NCBI RefSeq assembly: GCF_907164915.1
Contig: NC_061863.1
Coordinates: forward strand, 39,529,382 to 39,593,381
DNA length: 64,000 nucleotides
Origin: Impatiens glandulifera
Taxonomy: Eukaryota > Streptophyta > Magnoliopsida > Ericales > Balsaminaceae
Direction of reading: 5' to 3'
Below the pieces are notes generated by a model, which saw nothing but the letters and a program-made list of their open reading frames with translations, made no database searches and was not told where the DNA came from. Position numbers and translations under genes: made by a program. This document shows, in pieces, positions 10,025-20,747 of the stretch; position 1 is the stretch's first letter, and every line of letters begins with the position of its first letter.

Positions 10025-12498
10025 TCACTGTCTTGTAGATCGCGGCTCGAGGTTCTCTTCGATTTCATCCTCGGTTTGCAGAGCCGGGTTTAGTGGAGTT
10101 TTAATAACCGTCTCGGTGATCCTCTCCAGCATCTCGGTGACTTGAACCTTCCTTGAGGGTGTTTTCCTTTTCCGTGTTGCCGGAACCGAAGAGGAGGGAG
10201 CCGCCTTGGACTTCTTGTGAGCCTTGGCATATTCGTTGAGCCTTTGTTTTTCAACGTTTAACCGCTCTGCATCATTGGCCTCTTGAGCTGCTATGGTCTT
10301 TGCGAGTGCTGGATTTCTAGCCGATACCTTTCGTACACGTTCGGCTAATTCCTCATCAGACAGTCGTGGTGCCTCCTTCTTTTTCCTTGTCTCCTCATCC
10401 AGAGCATCTTGAAGTTTCTTAGCCGCCCGGGCGTCTGCCTCCTCAACCGCTTTATCGGCAGCAATCTTGTCATTTATCAGTTCATTCACCTGTTCGTTGA
10501 CCGCCTTGAGGTCGGCTTCAAGTTTGTCGTTTCGTTCCTCAAGACCTACGTTCTTCTTTTCAAGGCTTTCGACCCTGTCAAGTGTGGAACCGGTTTTGGT
10601 GCTTGACCGCCCCAGGTCCTCATCGACCTTTGTAAGCCGTTGCTCGGTTTTCTCTTGAAACCGTTCCAAGTCATCCACCAGCTTTGAGGTCGTATCTTCC
10701 AAGTCTACGGTTCGCGTAAGATGAGCGTCGTACATAACAATATCGTCACGGTAGTTGGCTTTGATAGCCGTGATCCAGTTATCTGCCTTCACAAGATCAT
10801 CCCTCGTTGTTTCGGCCATCTTGAATGCCTGAACCGCGACCATCTTATCTTTCTTCTTCCAGGGCTTAACCGCGTCGTTGACCAACTCTTTAATGAGAGA
10901 CTTGACTTTTTCTTATGTGACGGGTGGTTCTGAATTCCCCGGTTGATTGGATTCAAGATTGTCGGTTACAGGATACTCTATCCTATCGTTGGTTTCGTTG
11001 ATAACTGGATGCGCTAGAGGAGACTTATCACCTGAATTCTGACCGTCACCGGTCTCAAGAGTTGGAGAGTGCGTTGTATTTCGCTGTTCGCGCACCGCTT
11101 CAAGCCGCGCCACTTCGTCTATGAATTCTCCTTTCTTGACCGCAAGGATATCCAACACAAATAGTTGTAGTGGAGCCTTCGGTGTTCCTGGAAAATACCG
11201 TTCTATAAGCTTTCGCATATGTTCGGTTAGCTTTTGTAGCCGAGCACGCGGTTCCACTATTGCATGTCGGTCCATGGCTTCGTTAGGATTCTCAGCGTTT
11301 GTTAGGATGATGACGTCTTCGTCTATTTCCATCAGCCTTTCGAATCTTTGTTCGGTGGTTAGGCCCGGTATCATATGTTTGAAGAATTGGTCGCACCGGA
11401 TCCGGAACCATTCACAATACACTTGGGATGCCGCATGAGCTTGTAGATCGATTTCCTCCAAGATTCTGCGTACTACGTTTTCGGCTACCTTCTGGATGTT
11501 GTTTGTATTGTGGACGTCTTCTTCTTCAGGACCGTCCGCACCGGTATCTTCACGTTCAAGACTGGCTGATTGTTCCTCTTCAACCGGTCCCTTTTCTTTG
11601 CCGGACCGATTTTCATCGGTGTAATGAGAAGCCGTTCGGTTTGAGCTTGGGGCCGAATCGTCCTCATCTCGCGTTTCAAGATTCGGTTCCGTGAACTCTA
11701 TCGGTTCTTTGTCCTTTTTGTTTCCGGATCTGCCCTTTACCGGAGCCGGTTTCTTGGTGGCAGATTTCTTTATTCGGCCACCTGAAAAACCGGGGGTCGG
11801 CTTCTTCTTTTCTAAGAATTGGCGAGACCTTATGATCTTGCTTGAAGGAAGAATAACACCCGGACCGGTGTGGATGTTGTTGTGGAGCATGATCTTCCCG
11901 AGTGGGATGGCATATCCCCATGACCGGGTGGAACCTGGTACCACCATTTCCTTTAGATTGTGGAAAATCTCCTTCGCCCAGTTAACATTTATGCCGTTTA
12001 GTAAACCGGCAAGCATCTCGATTTTCGCCTTGATGAGGTTGTCGAAATTTCCCCCTCTTGCTTGAACCGACTTGGTGAAGATGTCACAAAGCGGTATGTA
12101 TTCTGGTCGCAATGTTGATTTCTTTCCGTAGACCTCTATAGGAGCCGCGGTTGCCGAGAAAACCTGGCAAGCTGCCTCGAATGTTTTCCGGTCTAGGTCC
12201 ATCGAAGCGTTGCGTCCATCTGTTGGAAGGCGTAGGATTTCCGCAAACGACTCTTCGGTTATGTCGAACTGTTTACCGCCTACGTTTGCGGTTATTGTAC
12301 TCCCAAAGAGAGATGCGGTTTCAAAGAATTCTTCAACCGCTTCCTTGTAAAGAACGAATAGACCGCCTAGAAAGTATTTGAGTCCGGCCTCGGAAATCCG
12401 GGATAGAACTTCCTTTGCCGGAGCCGAACCGTTTTTTGTCTGATTTCCTCAAAGTCCACCTGGATGATATGTTTGAACAATGCCGAATTACGACCCAT
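10025..12498 (-). pseudogene. Accessory ORF Z of element 1 (coiled-coil protein, ~823 codons), broken
   Basis: Function unknown. The ATG at 12498 was chosen because the same methionine follows a TATA box and CT-rich leader in all three elements. Residues 1-220 match the domain shared with X and Y (VNW at 171-173). Then come an S/E/D-rich acidic linker, a second helical region with an AA..VY.EWFRIRCDQFFK motif, a long coiled coil (DLERFQEKTEQRL... onward) and a basic KRK-containing tail that could be a nuclear signal. Lesions: two extra T in a T-run near 12435 shift the frame; a TAA at 10913-10915 replaces a Glu codon. Otherwise 12202-10916 and 10885-10025 are open. It may be an env-like or gag-like accessory protein; no membrane segment is evident. 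Confidence 0.72.
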
Positions 12499-12612
12499 TG
12501 TTGATGATTGAGAGAGTTTGAGAGAGCAAGAGAAAAACCGCGTTGAGAGAGTTTGAGAGCTAGAGAGAGAAATCTGTTTCGCGTAGGAATGAAATGAAAT
12601 GGCCAAGAGTCC

Positions 12613-12803
12613 CTTTTATAGACGCGGTTTGGAAGCCCAACCGTCGCAAACCGTCCCATCACCTTTTGGCGGGAATTTTCCCTCCAAGCCAAAAGGCGGC
12701 AAACCTTGGGCGGTAATAAAAAAGGCGGCAACCTAAGTGGAGGCAAACTATGGGCGCCAAATCAGAGGCGGGTAATTTGAGCGGGAGCTCTTTGGGCGGG
12801 AAA
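12613..12803 (-). promoter_or_regulatory. Putative promoter of ORF Z: TATA box and E2F-like sites
   Basis: TATAAAAGGG lies at 12611-12620, about 115 bp before the ATG, and the leader is rich in CT repeats. Upstream are three matches to the E2F consensus TTTSSCGS or its complement: TTTTGGCGGGAA (12664-12675), GGCGCCAAA (12753-12761) and TTTGGGCGGGAAA (12791-12803), plus further GGCGG motifs. This is based on motif matching only. Confidence 0.5.
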
Positions 12804-13251
12804 TTTCCCTCCAAGGATTTGGATTTCGGTTTTGATGAGGCGGTCCCTTTTTTTATTTTTTTTAAACCGTTTTATGAAGTGATTTGTGAACCGCGATGCT
12901 GCGGTGTTTTGACCTTGACCGGAAAGTTCTACGAACACAGGTTTGTTTATCGATTTTAACCGGTTATTTGAATGATCTGAGTTTTTGCAACTTTTGATTA
13001 AGCGGTTCTTCTTGAAACCGTGTATAGCTGCGAAGAAGCGGTTTCATTAATATTGACCGGATACTTCAATGAGAACGAAGTTATTTGATAATATTAACCG
13101 GTTACTTAGATGGATATTCTGAGTGTTACTTTGACCCGGTTATTTAGACTGAAATAGATTTTCATAGAATAAAGGTACAAGATAGAAACTGATATATGGA
13201 TCGGTTTGAAAACAGAAAAGGAAAGGAATACAAAAGAGATAAAGATACAGC
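12804..13251. other. Spacer between ORFs Y and Z
   Basis: No coding region supported. It holds many CCGGTT/AACCGG words and presumably the 3' untranslated part of Y plus distal promoter of Z. The same spacer occurs in elements 2 and 3. Confidence 0.5.
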
Positions 13252-13953
13252 TTAGGCAATAACCATCCTAGAGAACTTATCCTCCACCTCATCCACATCA
13301 AGAATGTTTGAGAAGGATGCCGGCGTACCCGGTCCAAATTCTGGACGGTACTTGAGTATGAGTCGACTGATGTGAGGAGCGTAGCCGAGACCTCTTTTGG
13401 TCAACACCATAGTTTTCAGGTTGTTGAATATGACCGATGACCAATTTATGGGAGCATAACTCATGATGTAGGTCATCATGTTATACACCTTCTTGGAGTA
13501 CCGCTGGTTAGGGGATTGGCAGATTAACGAGCGATTGACGATTTCAAGTAGAAGCTGGATGTGGAACCGAAGACAGGTCTTTGGCCCGTTGTTCTCCACC
13601 GGCACCCCGGTTCCGGAGAACAGCCAAGCATAGGACTCCGCGGCGCGGCCTTCCCAGGGCGGGAAGTCCGAAAACCCTTCGGTGGACAGGTTAAAAATTT
13701 GAGCAAATTCGGCTTCATCCAGCCAGAATGTGTGGTCTCTCACCATGGAAACAATGTAGTTTCCTCTGATGCAAGCACTTCTAAAGAAAGTCTTGACATC
13801 CTCAAGAAGTATTGGGCCGGATTCTTCGAGAAAGGTTCGAAGGCCGGTGTTAATGAGGGATTAAAACAACATCTCATTTGTTTCTTGATCACTGATCTCT
13901 AAGCATGATTCAAAATCAATGTTTAAGAAGTTTGGTAGAGTTCGGCTCGACAT
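13252..13953 (-). pseudogene. Accessory ORF Y of element 1, with one premature stop
   Basis: Homologous to the intact 233-residue Y of element 2. The ATG at 13953 follows a TATATAAAG box. A TAA at 13861-13863 (codon 31, Glu in element 2) truncates it; downstream, 13746-13252 is open. The protein is a single domain: an N-terminal D-F-E motif, LPTEGF-like segment (here LSTEGF), GPKTCLR and INWSSVIF. The same pattern appears in X and in the N-terminus of Z. No signal peptide or membrane helix is seen. Function unknown. Confidence 0.7.
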
Positions 13954-14030
13954 GATTCAAACTTTGCTAAGAGAGATAAGGAGATCAAGAGATATTTGTT
14001 TTGAGATGTGTTAAGTTGATTAGGGGATGG

Positions 14031-14041
14031 CTCTTTATATA
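14031..14041 (-). promoter_or_regulatory. TATA box of ORF Y
   Basis: The minus strand reads TATATAAAGAG, 78-88 bp before the ATG of Y, followed by a leader with CT-rich runs. It is kept in elements 2 and 3. Confidence 0.5.
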
Positions 14042-14418
14042 GATCCAGTTTTGGAGGAAAAATATGAACATTGAATGTCAGTTTTGTCTTATTGGAGAAG
14101 AGAATATTTATGTTTCCAACGTGTGTTGGGAAGAGGCTACTTTTGACCGATTGCGGAGCTCGAGGTATGGATTTAGTTCAAAGGTAACCAAGTTAGTTGG
14201 ATAGTAATTACTCATGTGGTTGGGAGTTACCTCATTAATTAAATGTTACTTTTCATTAATGACTGATGAAAAAACAAGCTGAAAAGTAACCGATTGAAAC
14301 CGAAGATAACCTAGACTAGACCGAAGATAAAATAGATGAAACAAAATGATCATAAAGGAGTTGAACAAAGATACAACCGGTGCGTGCATCAAAATGACCG
14401 GTTGTAGGAAGGAGTGAC
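14042..14418. other. Spacer between ORFs X and Y
   Basis: No coding region supported. It contains the 3' flank of X and the presumed upstream promoter of Y, and matches element 2 at 38907-39284. Confidence 0.5.
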
Positions 14419-15180
14419 TTAATATCCGCTGGAGGTGACGACACCGTTGGGGTTGTTGCGGCGGTTCCTCCTCTTCCAAGCCTTTTCAAACCGCTCAAAG
14501 AAAGAGTCGGTGACTTCCTTGGTGAGCACTTGAGCTTGGTTCAGACCTTCGCCCGGACAGGTCGGAACTCCAAGCTCAAGAAGCAGACAGCTCAATTGGG
14601 GGACGAGGCCAACTGTTCGAACGCCAATCATCCAGATTAGGACGTCGAACAGTACCCTTGACCAATTAACCGGTGTACCGGTGGTGATAGCAACCATCAT
14701 GTTAAAGGTTGCGGTACAGTAGGTGTTCGTCACATCTCTTCCTAAGATGCTTCGACCGATCACATCATTGAGGAGCTGATATTCAGCTTTCAACAGTGAC
14801 TTTGTACCATGGTCATCAACGGGTTGGTTAGACCGGGCAAAGGTGAGGGAAATCTCGGCCTTTAAGTCGGCCGGAACATTGAGATCGGTTAGCCCTTGCT
14901 TTGGTAGGCTGAAACACCTTGCAAAGTCATTTTCGGTGAAGTCAAAGACTATGCCTCCCACTTTTGATTGGATATGAGTATCAAAATGAGGAGTTCCTCT
15001 GAAGAACCTGGCATTGTAGAGGAATTCCATGACAGATTCAGAGTAGATGACGTGCTTGTCATCTATGAAATACTGAAGACCGGTTTTTTCAAGTGATTTG
15101 ATCATCTTGAATACATCATAGTGTTCAGTGCTCAGGGCAGATTTGAAGTCCACTTGAAGGATGTTTGGAAACTGAGACAT
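14419..15180 (-). CDS. Accessory ORF X of element 1 (253 residues, open)
   Basis: Complete ORF of unknown function directly downstream of pol in the same orientation. The ATG at 15180 lies ~60 bp after a TATATAAG box and a CTCTCTCTC leader. Landmarks: VDF at 10-12, GL.YF near 34-38, FSLPKQGLTDL at 90-100, EYQLL at 133-137, VNWSRVLF at 171-178 and a basic KRRNRR at 236-241 that could act in nuclear import or nucleic-acid binding. The same landmarks recur in Y and Z, so the three look like duplicates. Between elements 1 and 2 I count about 14 amino-acid changes among roughly 20 nucleotide changes. That proportion gives no sign of purifying selection since duplication. Confidence 0.72.
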   Translation of the reverse strand: MSQFPNILQVDFKSALSTEHYDVFKMIKSLEKTGLQYFIDDKHVIYSESVMEFLYNARFFRGTPHFDTHIQSKVGGIVFDFTENDFARCFSLPKQGLTDLNVPADLKAEISLTFARSNQPVDDHGTKSLLKAEYQLLNDVIGRSILGRDVTNTYCTATFNMMVAITTGTPVNWSRVLFDVLIWMIGVRTVGLVPQLSCLLLELGVPTCPGEGLNQAQVLTKEVTDSFFERFEKAWKRRNRRNNPNGVVTSSGY

Positions 15181-15240
15181 TTTTGTCTTAGTGAGAGAGA
15201 GAATTATAACTTGTGATTGTTTTGTTTAAGGTTTGCTCAA

Positions 15241-15248
15241 CTTATATA
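15241..15248 (-). promoter_or_regulatory. TATA box of ORF X
   Basis: The minus strand reads TATATAAG, 61-68 bp upstream of the ATG of X. The intervening leader contains an AC-rich part and CTCTCTCTC. The box is identical in element 2. Confidence 0.5.
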
Positions 15249-15694
15249 TTAATGGAGGGATGATCTTATTATTCAGTGTGTCACAAGTAATGATGCTTAT
15301 TAACCAAAGGATAAAAGGTTTTGCATGAAATAAGCACGTATATAGCCTATGTTGTTGGTCATAGGCCTGGACTGTGAAAGATATCCTATCTTCACGTCTT
15401 TTTAGGTGTGACCATTTTACTCCGAAAAGGTAATGTTTCAGAACAGATAAGTTTAAACATAGATAATTATTCCACTTTTGTTCGAAGGCCAAATAATCCG
15501 AAGTAGACTATTTCCGAACCAGTCAGTTATCAGTTGTTTGTCCCGATGCGGTTATTTGGTGCATGCACTAAGTAACCGGTCGGTTTACTCTTACTGATAA
15601 ACCAGGCGGTTCTTCCATATATACCTTGGGAAATTTGGAATCCGACAGTTTAGGAAGAACTATCGGTTTTGTCTGTCCGAACCGATTTCCCTTT
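15249..15694. other. Spacer between pol and ORF X
   Basis: About 445 bp after the pol stop without a supported gene. The 88-codon open frame at 15226-15492 spans the TATA region and shows no recognisable features. This spacer argues against direct pol-to-X read-through. Confidence 0.5.
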
Positions 15695-18600
15695 CTAAGC
15701 ATCCTTAGGGATGATCTGACTAATATCGGTTAAACCGAGTGTGAGTCTGAATTGAGAGAACTTAGCTTCCTGTAGAGGCTTCGTGAAAATGTCGGCTACT
15801 TGTTGATCTGTCGGTACGTATTCCAGCCGGATATGCTTCAGCATGACATGTTCCCGAATGAAGTGGTGCCTTATGTCAATGTGCTTGGTTCTGGAGTGTA
15901 GAACCGGGTTGTAGGTGATTGCTCTGGCACTTGTGTTATCACAGAAGATTGGAGACTCTTCGGTTGTGATACCGAAATCCTTCAGTTGTTGGATCCAAAG
16001 AAGTTGTGAACATCAGCTTCCGGCTGCCAGGTATTCAGCTTATGCGGTTGATGTGGCAACTGATGTTTGTTTCTTGTTATGCCATGAAACAAGACGATCA
16101 CCTAGGAATTGACATGTTCTGTTGGTGCTTTTTCTATCAACCTTGCAACCTGCATAGTCTGCATCTGAATAGCTTGTTAGGTTAAACGATGAGTCCTTTG
16201 GATACCATAGACCGACGTCAGGAGTTCCCTTGAGATATTTCAAGATCCTCTTTGCGGCTGTATAGTGAGACTGTTTTGGGTTGGCCTGAAATCTTCCACA
16301 CACACCGACCGCAAACAGAATGTCCGGTCTACTTGCTGTCAGGTATAGAAGGGAACCGATGATGCCTCGGTAAGCAGTCAGGTCTACCGCTTGATCCTCA
16401 TCATCTTTGTCCAATTTGACCGATGAGCTCATTGGAGTAGTCGTTGAGGAGCATGTGTCCATCCCAAATTTCTTTAGGAGTTCCTTAGTATACTTAGGTT
16501 GGCTTATGAAGGTTCCTTCTTCGAGTTGCATAACCTGAAGACCTAGAAAGAAGCTTAATTCACCCATCATACTCATTTCAAATTTGTTAGTCATCAGAGT
16601 TGAAAATTTATCACACAACGTAGGATCGGTTGATCCGAAAATGATGTCATCTACATAGATTTGAACAAGTAGGATATGTTCCTTCTTCTCAAATTTAAAA
16701 AGTGTTTTGTCCACCGAACCGATGGTGAAGTCATGGTTCAACAGAAATGCGGTTAGTGTGTCATACCAGGCTCTAGGAGCTTGCTTTAAACCGGTATACA
16801 TGGTTTGGAAATTCTGCATTTTTGAAACTGGGTGGTTGCTCAACGTATACCTCTTCACGTAGGTCACCATTTAAAAATGCACTTTTAACATCCATTTAAA
16901 AAACTTTAAAGTTTTTGAAAGCAGCAAAAGCTAGAAAAATCCTAATAGCTTCAATCCTAGCTATAGCGGCAAATGATTCTTCAAAATCAATGCCTTCTTC
17001 CTGTTTGTATCCTTGTGCCACTAACCTAGCTTTGTTCCTAGTGACCAAACCGTCTTCATTGAGTTTATTTCTAAATACCCATCTTGTTCCTATGACCGGT
17101 TGATCTTTTGGTCTAGGGACTAGGTACCAGACTTTGTTACTCTCAAACTGGTTTAACTCTTCTTGCATTTCCAAGATCCAATCCGGATCTGACAATGCTT
17201 CATCCACTCTTTTCGGCTCAATCTGGGATATAAAAGCGGAATTGAAGTATTCCTCCAGAATTTGACGCCTAGTTCGAACAGGTTCTGAAGGGTCACCTAT
17301 CATTTGCTTAGGAGGATGCTTGGTATTCCTTTTGAAATTCGGTTCAGGGGTGTCTACCAAGTTACCGTTTATTTGATCAAGGCTAGACATATCGGTAGGC
17401 TGAATAGGAGTGTCAGACCGACCGATTTCCTCGGCTTGGACCGAGGTGTCAGCTTCCTGTCGTGGGACAGCTTGATTCGGCTGGGTTTCATCATTACCCA
17501 TTTGGTCATGGAGAATCCGACTGAAAACCGGAATTTCATCTTCACCATCAGAATGGATATTGTTATTTTCCAATCTGTTGTGTAGATCAAAGCATGATGC
17601 AGTGTTGCTTTCAACCGATTCATCGAAAACAATATGAAGTGATTCCTCCACGGTTGAAGTTCTGTTATTATACACACTATATGCCTTACTCACTGCTGAG
17701 TAACCTAACATGATTCCAGTATCGGTTTTTGCATCAAAAGCAGATAGATAGGTTTTACAATTTATATGAATGTAGCATTTACAACCGAAAATCTTAAGGT
17801 ACTTAAGGTTGGGAACCCTGTTAAAATAAACCTCATAAGGTGTTTTGTTGTGAAACTTGTTGATTAAAGACCGGTTTTGTGTGTAGCATGCAGTATTAAT
17901 AGTCTCAGCCCAGAATTTCTGAGCAATACCCGAATCGGCTATCATGGACCGTGCGGCTTCCTTGAGAGTTCGGTTTCTTCTCTCGGCCAGGCCATTTTGT
18001 TGAGGAGTCCTAGCACTATACAACTCGTGTCTAATACCGGATTCATCAAGAAATGCGGTTAAAGTGCTGTTTGTAAATTCGGTTCCTCTATCACTTCTAA
18101 TACTATTGATGCGTGTTGATTTTTCATTTTGCCAACGTTTAAGTAGTGTGATCAAGTTTGATGCGGTTTCACGTTTGGATGGTAGAAATATTACCCATGT
18201 GTACCTAGAGTAATCATCAATAACTACCATAGTGTAAAGCATACCTCCTAGGCTTATGACCTGAATCGGTCCAAATAAATCCATATGAAGAAGATCTAAG
18301 CATCGGTTAGATTGAATGTTTCCTTTACTCTTAAAGGTTGACCTAGTTTTTTTACCCATTTGACATGCTGAACAAACTTTATCCTTATTAAACACTATGT
18401 CAGGGACTCCTTCAACTAGCTTTTTACCGCGAATATAGTTTAAGGTTTTCATGTTTAAGTGATTTAGTATTTTATGCCACAACCATGTTTGATTGGTCTT
18501 AGCTATCATGCATACAGGATATTCTACTTTAGTTTTCCAGTTTACCTTGTAAATGTTTCCTAGCCTATTTCCGGTTAGGAGTATGGTACCTTGAGAGTTT

Positions 18601-18933
18601 TTAACTAAGCATGCATGTTTGAGAAATTCTACAGTGTATCTAGCATCACACATTTGACTAATACTTAGCAAATTAAAGTGTAGGTTTTCAACTAAGAGTA
18701 CGTTATTAATTGTTAGGTTACCATGGACAATCTTACCCTTGCCCACAGTTCTACCTTTTGAATTGTCACCGAAGGTGATTAATGCACCGGTTTCTATTCT
18801 GATGTCGGTTAGAAGGTTGTTGTTCCCGGTCATATGCCTGGAGCAACCACTGTCCAAGTACTATTCAGAGTTTCCTAGCCGTTTCTTTATATCCTTCAAA
18901 ATGTACATATTTACAACTATTTGGTACCCACAT
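15695..18933 (-). pseudogene. pol: Copia pol of element 1: protease, integrase, RT and RNase H, with stops and a deletion
   Basis: Order of domains: protease ([10 protein letters not shown] at ~18855), GAG-pre-integrase with HH-CC zinc residues (WHK..NH...CSACQ), integrase core with D (HMDLFGP), D (SDRGTEF) and E (NGLAERRN), then RT with YVDD near 16645 and RNase H with SDADYAG. Lesions: a TAG at 18861-18863 just before the protease motif; a TAA at 16896-16898 just before MDVKSAF; a 20-bp deletion near 16788 in RT that removes the ALYGLKQ-side sequence and shifts the frame; and a TAA at 16040-16042 replacing the catalytic Glu of the RNase H TAEAEY motif. The distal end reads to a TAG at 15695. 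The first two stops are shared with element 2, so they predate the tandem duplication or are ancestral to the insert. Confidence 0.92.
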
Positions 18934-20708
18934 TTACTTGGGTCCACATGCGATTAGTCCCTTGGGTACCCAGACCTTGACAAACCGGACAGCTTTCCTA
19001 GCTAAGGTCTTAACCGTCTTTTTGGCACTCGGTTTTGGGTCTTTTGGTTTTCCTACGAAGGCCTTGTATAAGGATGATCTTTGGTTTGTCCTATGCGGTT
19101 GTGGATTTGCTCTCCTATTTTTGAGCAGGTTGGTTTTTCTTTTCTCAGGGTCAAACCACTTCTCAGAGTCAGTTGGACCTACATAGGTTAGTTTTTCTTC
19201 CGTATAATAGGCAGTCAATTCCTCTTCAGCGGTTAAGGAACTTCTGATGAAACTTATGAAAGGATGGTCATTCTTTGAGAGCCTTACTTTGTGTACGGGT
19301 TTTTGGTCTTTGGATCTATCCTTTTGTATCCTAGGCCAAATATGCAAAAAGGGTGTCTCTTATAACTACACATTTTTCTTACCATGTCACTAGATCTTTT
19401 ATATGCAGTCATTTTATACTGGAGTCGGGCATTTTTTTCATCGGTCAATTCTCGAACTGGCTCATTAGGCTGTTCGGTCTTAGGTGATGGTTTAGGTTCT
19501 AACTTGGTTTCTAAGATAGGGGTTTCATCAGGTTGTATGATCTCTGGTTCGGTCAAGATAGGTACTATGAGGTCTGCTCTAAAGTTAGGTTGCTTAGGTA
19601 ATAAGGTTAACAGGTTCTTATACTCTGCTACCATATCATTCAATGCATTATATAACTCATTTTTAGTAAATTCTTCACAAGGAGAGTCAAATACCTGTTC
19701 CTCATTTGCCATGAGGCATGTGAGTTCATCATCACTGTCACTGTGAGCCCATAAGCTACCTCCATCATCGGCTATCAGTGCTTTCTGAACCTCACTCCCT
19801 TCACCGGTTTGTTGATAGTTGTTTCGGTTATTTTGATTGTCCGGTTTCCGGTCATCCCTCCTCGGTTTTCTGCATTCCCACTTAAAATATCCCAAACAAT
19901 TGCAGTTATAACACCTTACATTAGATTTGTCACCGTAGGTGTAGTTGTTTGTCGGTTGACTTCTCTTCATGAATCTCCTAAATTTCTGTGCAAGCATTGC
20001 CATGGCATCCTCAGTAAACTGTTCAGCGGTTCTGATCGGTGCAGGTACAACAGGTTCTGTGAATGTGATCAATGCTCTGGTTGAAGTTGAGGCTAAGACT
20101 TCTTCTTCAGTCCTAGATCTCATTTCAAACTCATATGCCTTAAGACTTTCAAATACATCGTATAACTTCATTTTGCTTAGGCAGTTTGATTCCCTCATCA
20201 CCATTGTCTTTATATCCCACGCACTTGGGAGAGATCTTAATGCTTTCATGATAACCTCCTTGTTGTCATACCTCTTGCCAAGGGTTGCTAGCTCATCTAA
20301 CACACCTGTGAACCGGTCACTGTATTCTCTCATTGTTTCTCCCGGTTTCATCTTGATGCTTTCAAACTTCTGAGTAGCTACCATTACCTTGTTTTCCTTG
20401 GTTCTTTCATTTCCCTCATGGATCTGTACAACCGTTTCCCATCTTTCCTTTGCAGTTTTGTAGTCTTTGATCTTGCAATACGTGTTTCGGTCCACACCGT
20501 TGGAAATCCGGTTTCTGGCATGGTTATCCAGGTTGTTTCTTCTCCTATCTTCAGCTGTCCAATCCTTCCTGTCCTTTTCAATGATTATCGGTCCTTCGGC
20601 TAGAATGAACTGCATTTCGTCATCCATGGTGATTAGGTGTAGGTGCATGCGTGCCTTCCAGTTGGCAAAGTCATCACCTTCTAGCATAGGGGGCTTATCG
20701 AACGACAT
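18934..20708 (-). pseudogene. gag: Copia gag of element 1, frameshifted near the 3' end
   Basis: The ATG at 20708 is 25 bp from the primer-binding site. The capsid-type UBN2 domain covers residues ~10-200. The zinc knuckle is at residues 266-279, but its histidine is tyrosine (C266, C269, Y274, C279); element 2 keeps His. An acidic stretch (DSDDE) and a basic C-terminal region follow. A missing T in a T-run near 19321 shifts the frame after residue ~460; the original frame resumes as 19347-18934 and stops at TAA 18934-18936. Reading from there into the protease needs another 1-nt shift, which is also needed in element 2. It would form the capsid and bind RNA in an active element. Confidence 0.9.
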
Positions 20709-20733
20709 GCTTGCTTGAGTATTGAAACTAACT

Positions 20734-20745
20734 GCTCTGATACCA
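20734..20745 (-). other. Primer-binding site of element 1
   Basis: TGGTATCAGAGC on the minus strand, 2 bp from the 5' LTR. It is complementary to initiator tRNA-Met. Confidence 0.95.
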
Positions 20746-20747
20746 AT

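Noticed and set aside
11121..12065. Long + strand frames opposite ORF Z (also opposite Y, gag and pol)
   Set aside because: Shadows of the minus-strand genes. They carry no domains and break whenever the real frame shifts.
15226..15492. 88-codon frame between pol and X
   Set aside because: It spans the TATA region of X, has no recognisable features, and is AT-rich.
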